Assembly (NCBI GenBank): GCA_027704905.1
Contig: CM051016.1
Span: 9,474,255-9,538,254 of the forward strand
From: Muraenolepis orangiensis
Lineage: Eukaryota; Chordata; Actinopteri; Gadiformes; Muraenolepididae
Reading direction: 5' to 3'
DNA: 64,000 bases
In this document: piece after piece, positions 63,651 to 64,000 of the stretch
Numbering within the stretch: the stretch's first letter is position 1
How the letters are laid out: each line of letters starts with the position of its first letter
Notes under the pieces: model-generated
What the model was told of the DNA's origin: nothing
What the model saw: only the letters and a program-made list of their open reading frames with translations
The model's database searches: none
Position numbers and translations under genes: made by a program

Positions 63651-64000
63651 CAGTCAGGCAGGATTCAAAAACTGTACAAACAATGTCAAACTAAATCGAC
63701 CATCCACACTGTTCAAAATAAAATTGCATTTCCAAAACACATGCTAGTTGTACAGATGGGATCTTTCCACATCCCACATGACTTGAACGCGACATCAAAA
63801 CCACGCCCACAGGTGGAGCGGCAACCGGACGTAACGTTGAACAGCAGCGTAGCCGACAGCCCCTCGGCTGCAGAGGCATGAGGTGGTTTGTAAACCTTTT
63901 ATAAACCACTTCTAGCACATAACGTGTCCTCAAAAGACACGAAGAGCAGACGTAACACTTTATTTATCCATTTATCTCTACGAGAGAAACCATGGAAGGT
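63651..64000. other. unassigned sequence at the right edge
   Basis: No exon, RNA gene or repeat family recognised. CCACGCCCACAGGTGGAGCG near 63801 is GC-rich but shows no frame of note. Confidence 0.4.

Overview
This is eukaryotic DNA from a vertebrate, most probably a ray-finned (teleost) fish. The evidence is split genes with GT-AG introns, vertebrate genes (mark3, creatine kinase B, a TNFAIP2/Sec6-type gene, dkc1), long (GT)n/(CA)n tracts, many minisatellites, and fish-typical mobile elements (an RTE-clade LINE with a GATG tail, L2-like LINEs, hAT elements). There are no operons. The species cannot be named from the sequence alone.

Layout: (1) 1-18791, plus strand: the 3' part of mark3 (MARK/Par-1 kinase) from mid kinase domain to the KA1 domain, with introns full of minisatellites and one hAT insertion with a perfect target duplication. 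(2) 19653-21648, minus strand: creatine kinase B, tail-to-tail with mark3. Exons 3-8 look intact, but there are two abnormal versions of the first coding exon, followed by a TATA/CCAAT promoter near 23.2-23.4 kb. (3) 23.9-25.1 kb: a composite hAT element. (4) 26059-31498, plus strand: a complete 11-exon Sec6/TNFAIP2-like gene. (5) 33179-37857, plus strand: complete dkc1 (dyskerin, the H/ACA RNP pseudouridine synthase), whose introns hold box C/D snoRNA-like elements. (6) 38.46-48.14 kb: a dkc1-derived array, described below. (7) 48790-54084, minus strand: an intact four-exon F-box/leucine-rich protein gene. (8) 54.3-64 kb: a graveyard of nested LINE and hAT elements.

The most interesting region is 33-48 kb. 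The dkc1/F-box pair appears to have been duplicated. The right-hand dkc1 copy is now a pseudogene and the left-hand F-box copy is only a terminal-exon relic. Between them a chimeric block (dkc1 exon 3 to exon 5, fused to antisense F-box last exon and intron) has been tandemly amplified six times at about 1.32-1.46 kb per unit. The coding parts are broken, but every unit carries two box C/D-type elements: (a) a ~211-nt GC-rich element with C box, D' box, D box and a perfect 6-bp closing stem, whose D' guide can pair over 15 bp with the conserved 28S rRNA segment GAATGGATGAACGAG; and (b) an ~80-nt C/D element whose sister copies sit in two further dkc1 introns and share the core CTATCTATCACCC. 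Counting the parental gene and the pseudogene there are 7 large and 9 small elements. This looks like amplification of snoRNA genes rather than of protein.

MARK3 and CKB adjoin tail-to-tail in human 14q32 with TNFAIP2 close by, so the left half matches a known vertebrate neighbourhood. dkc1 and the F-box gene are not part of that human block.
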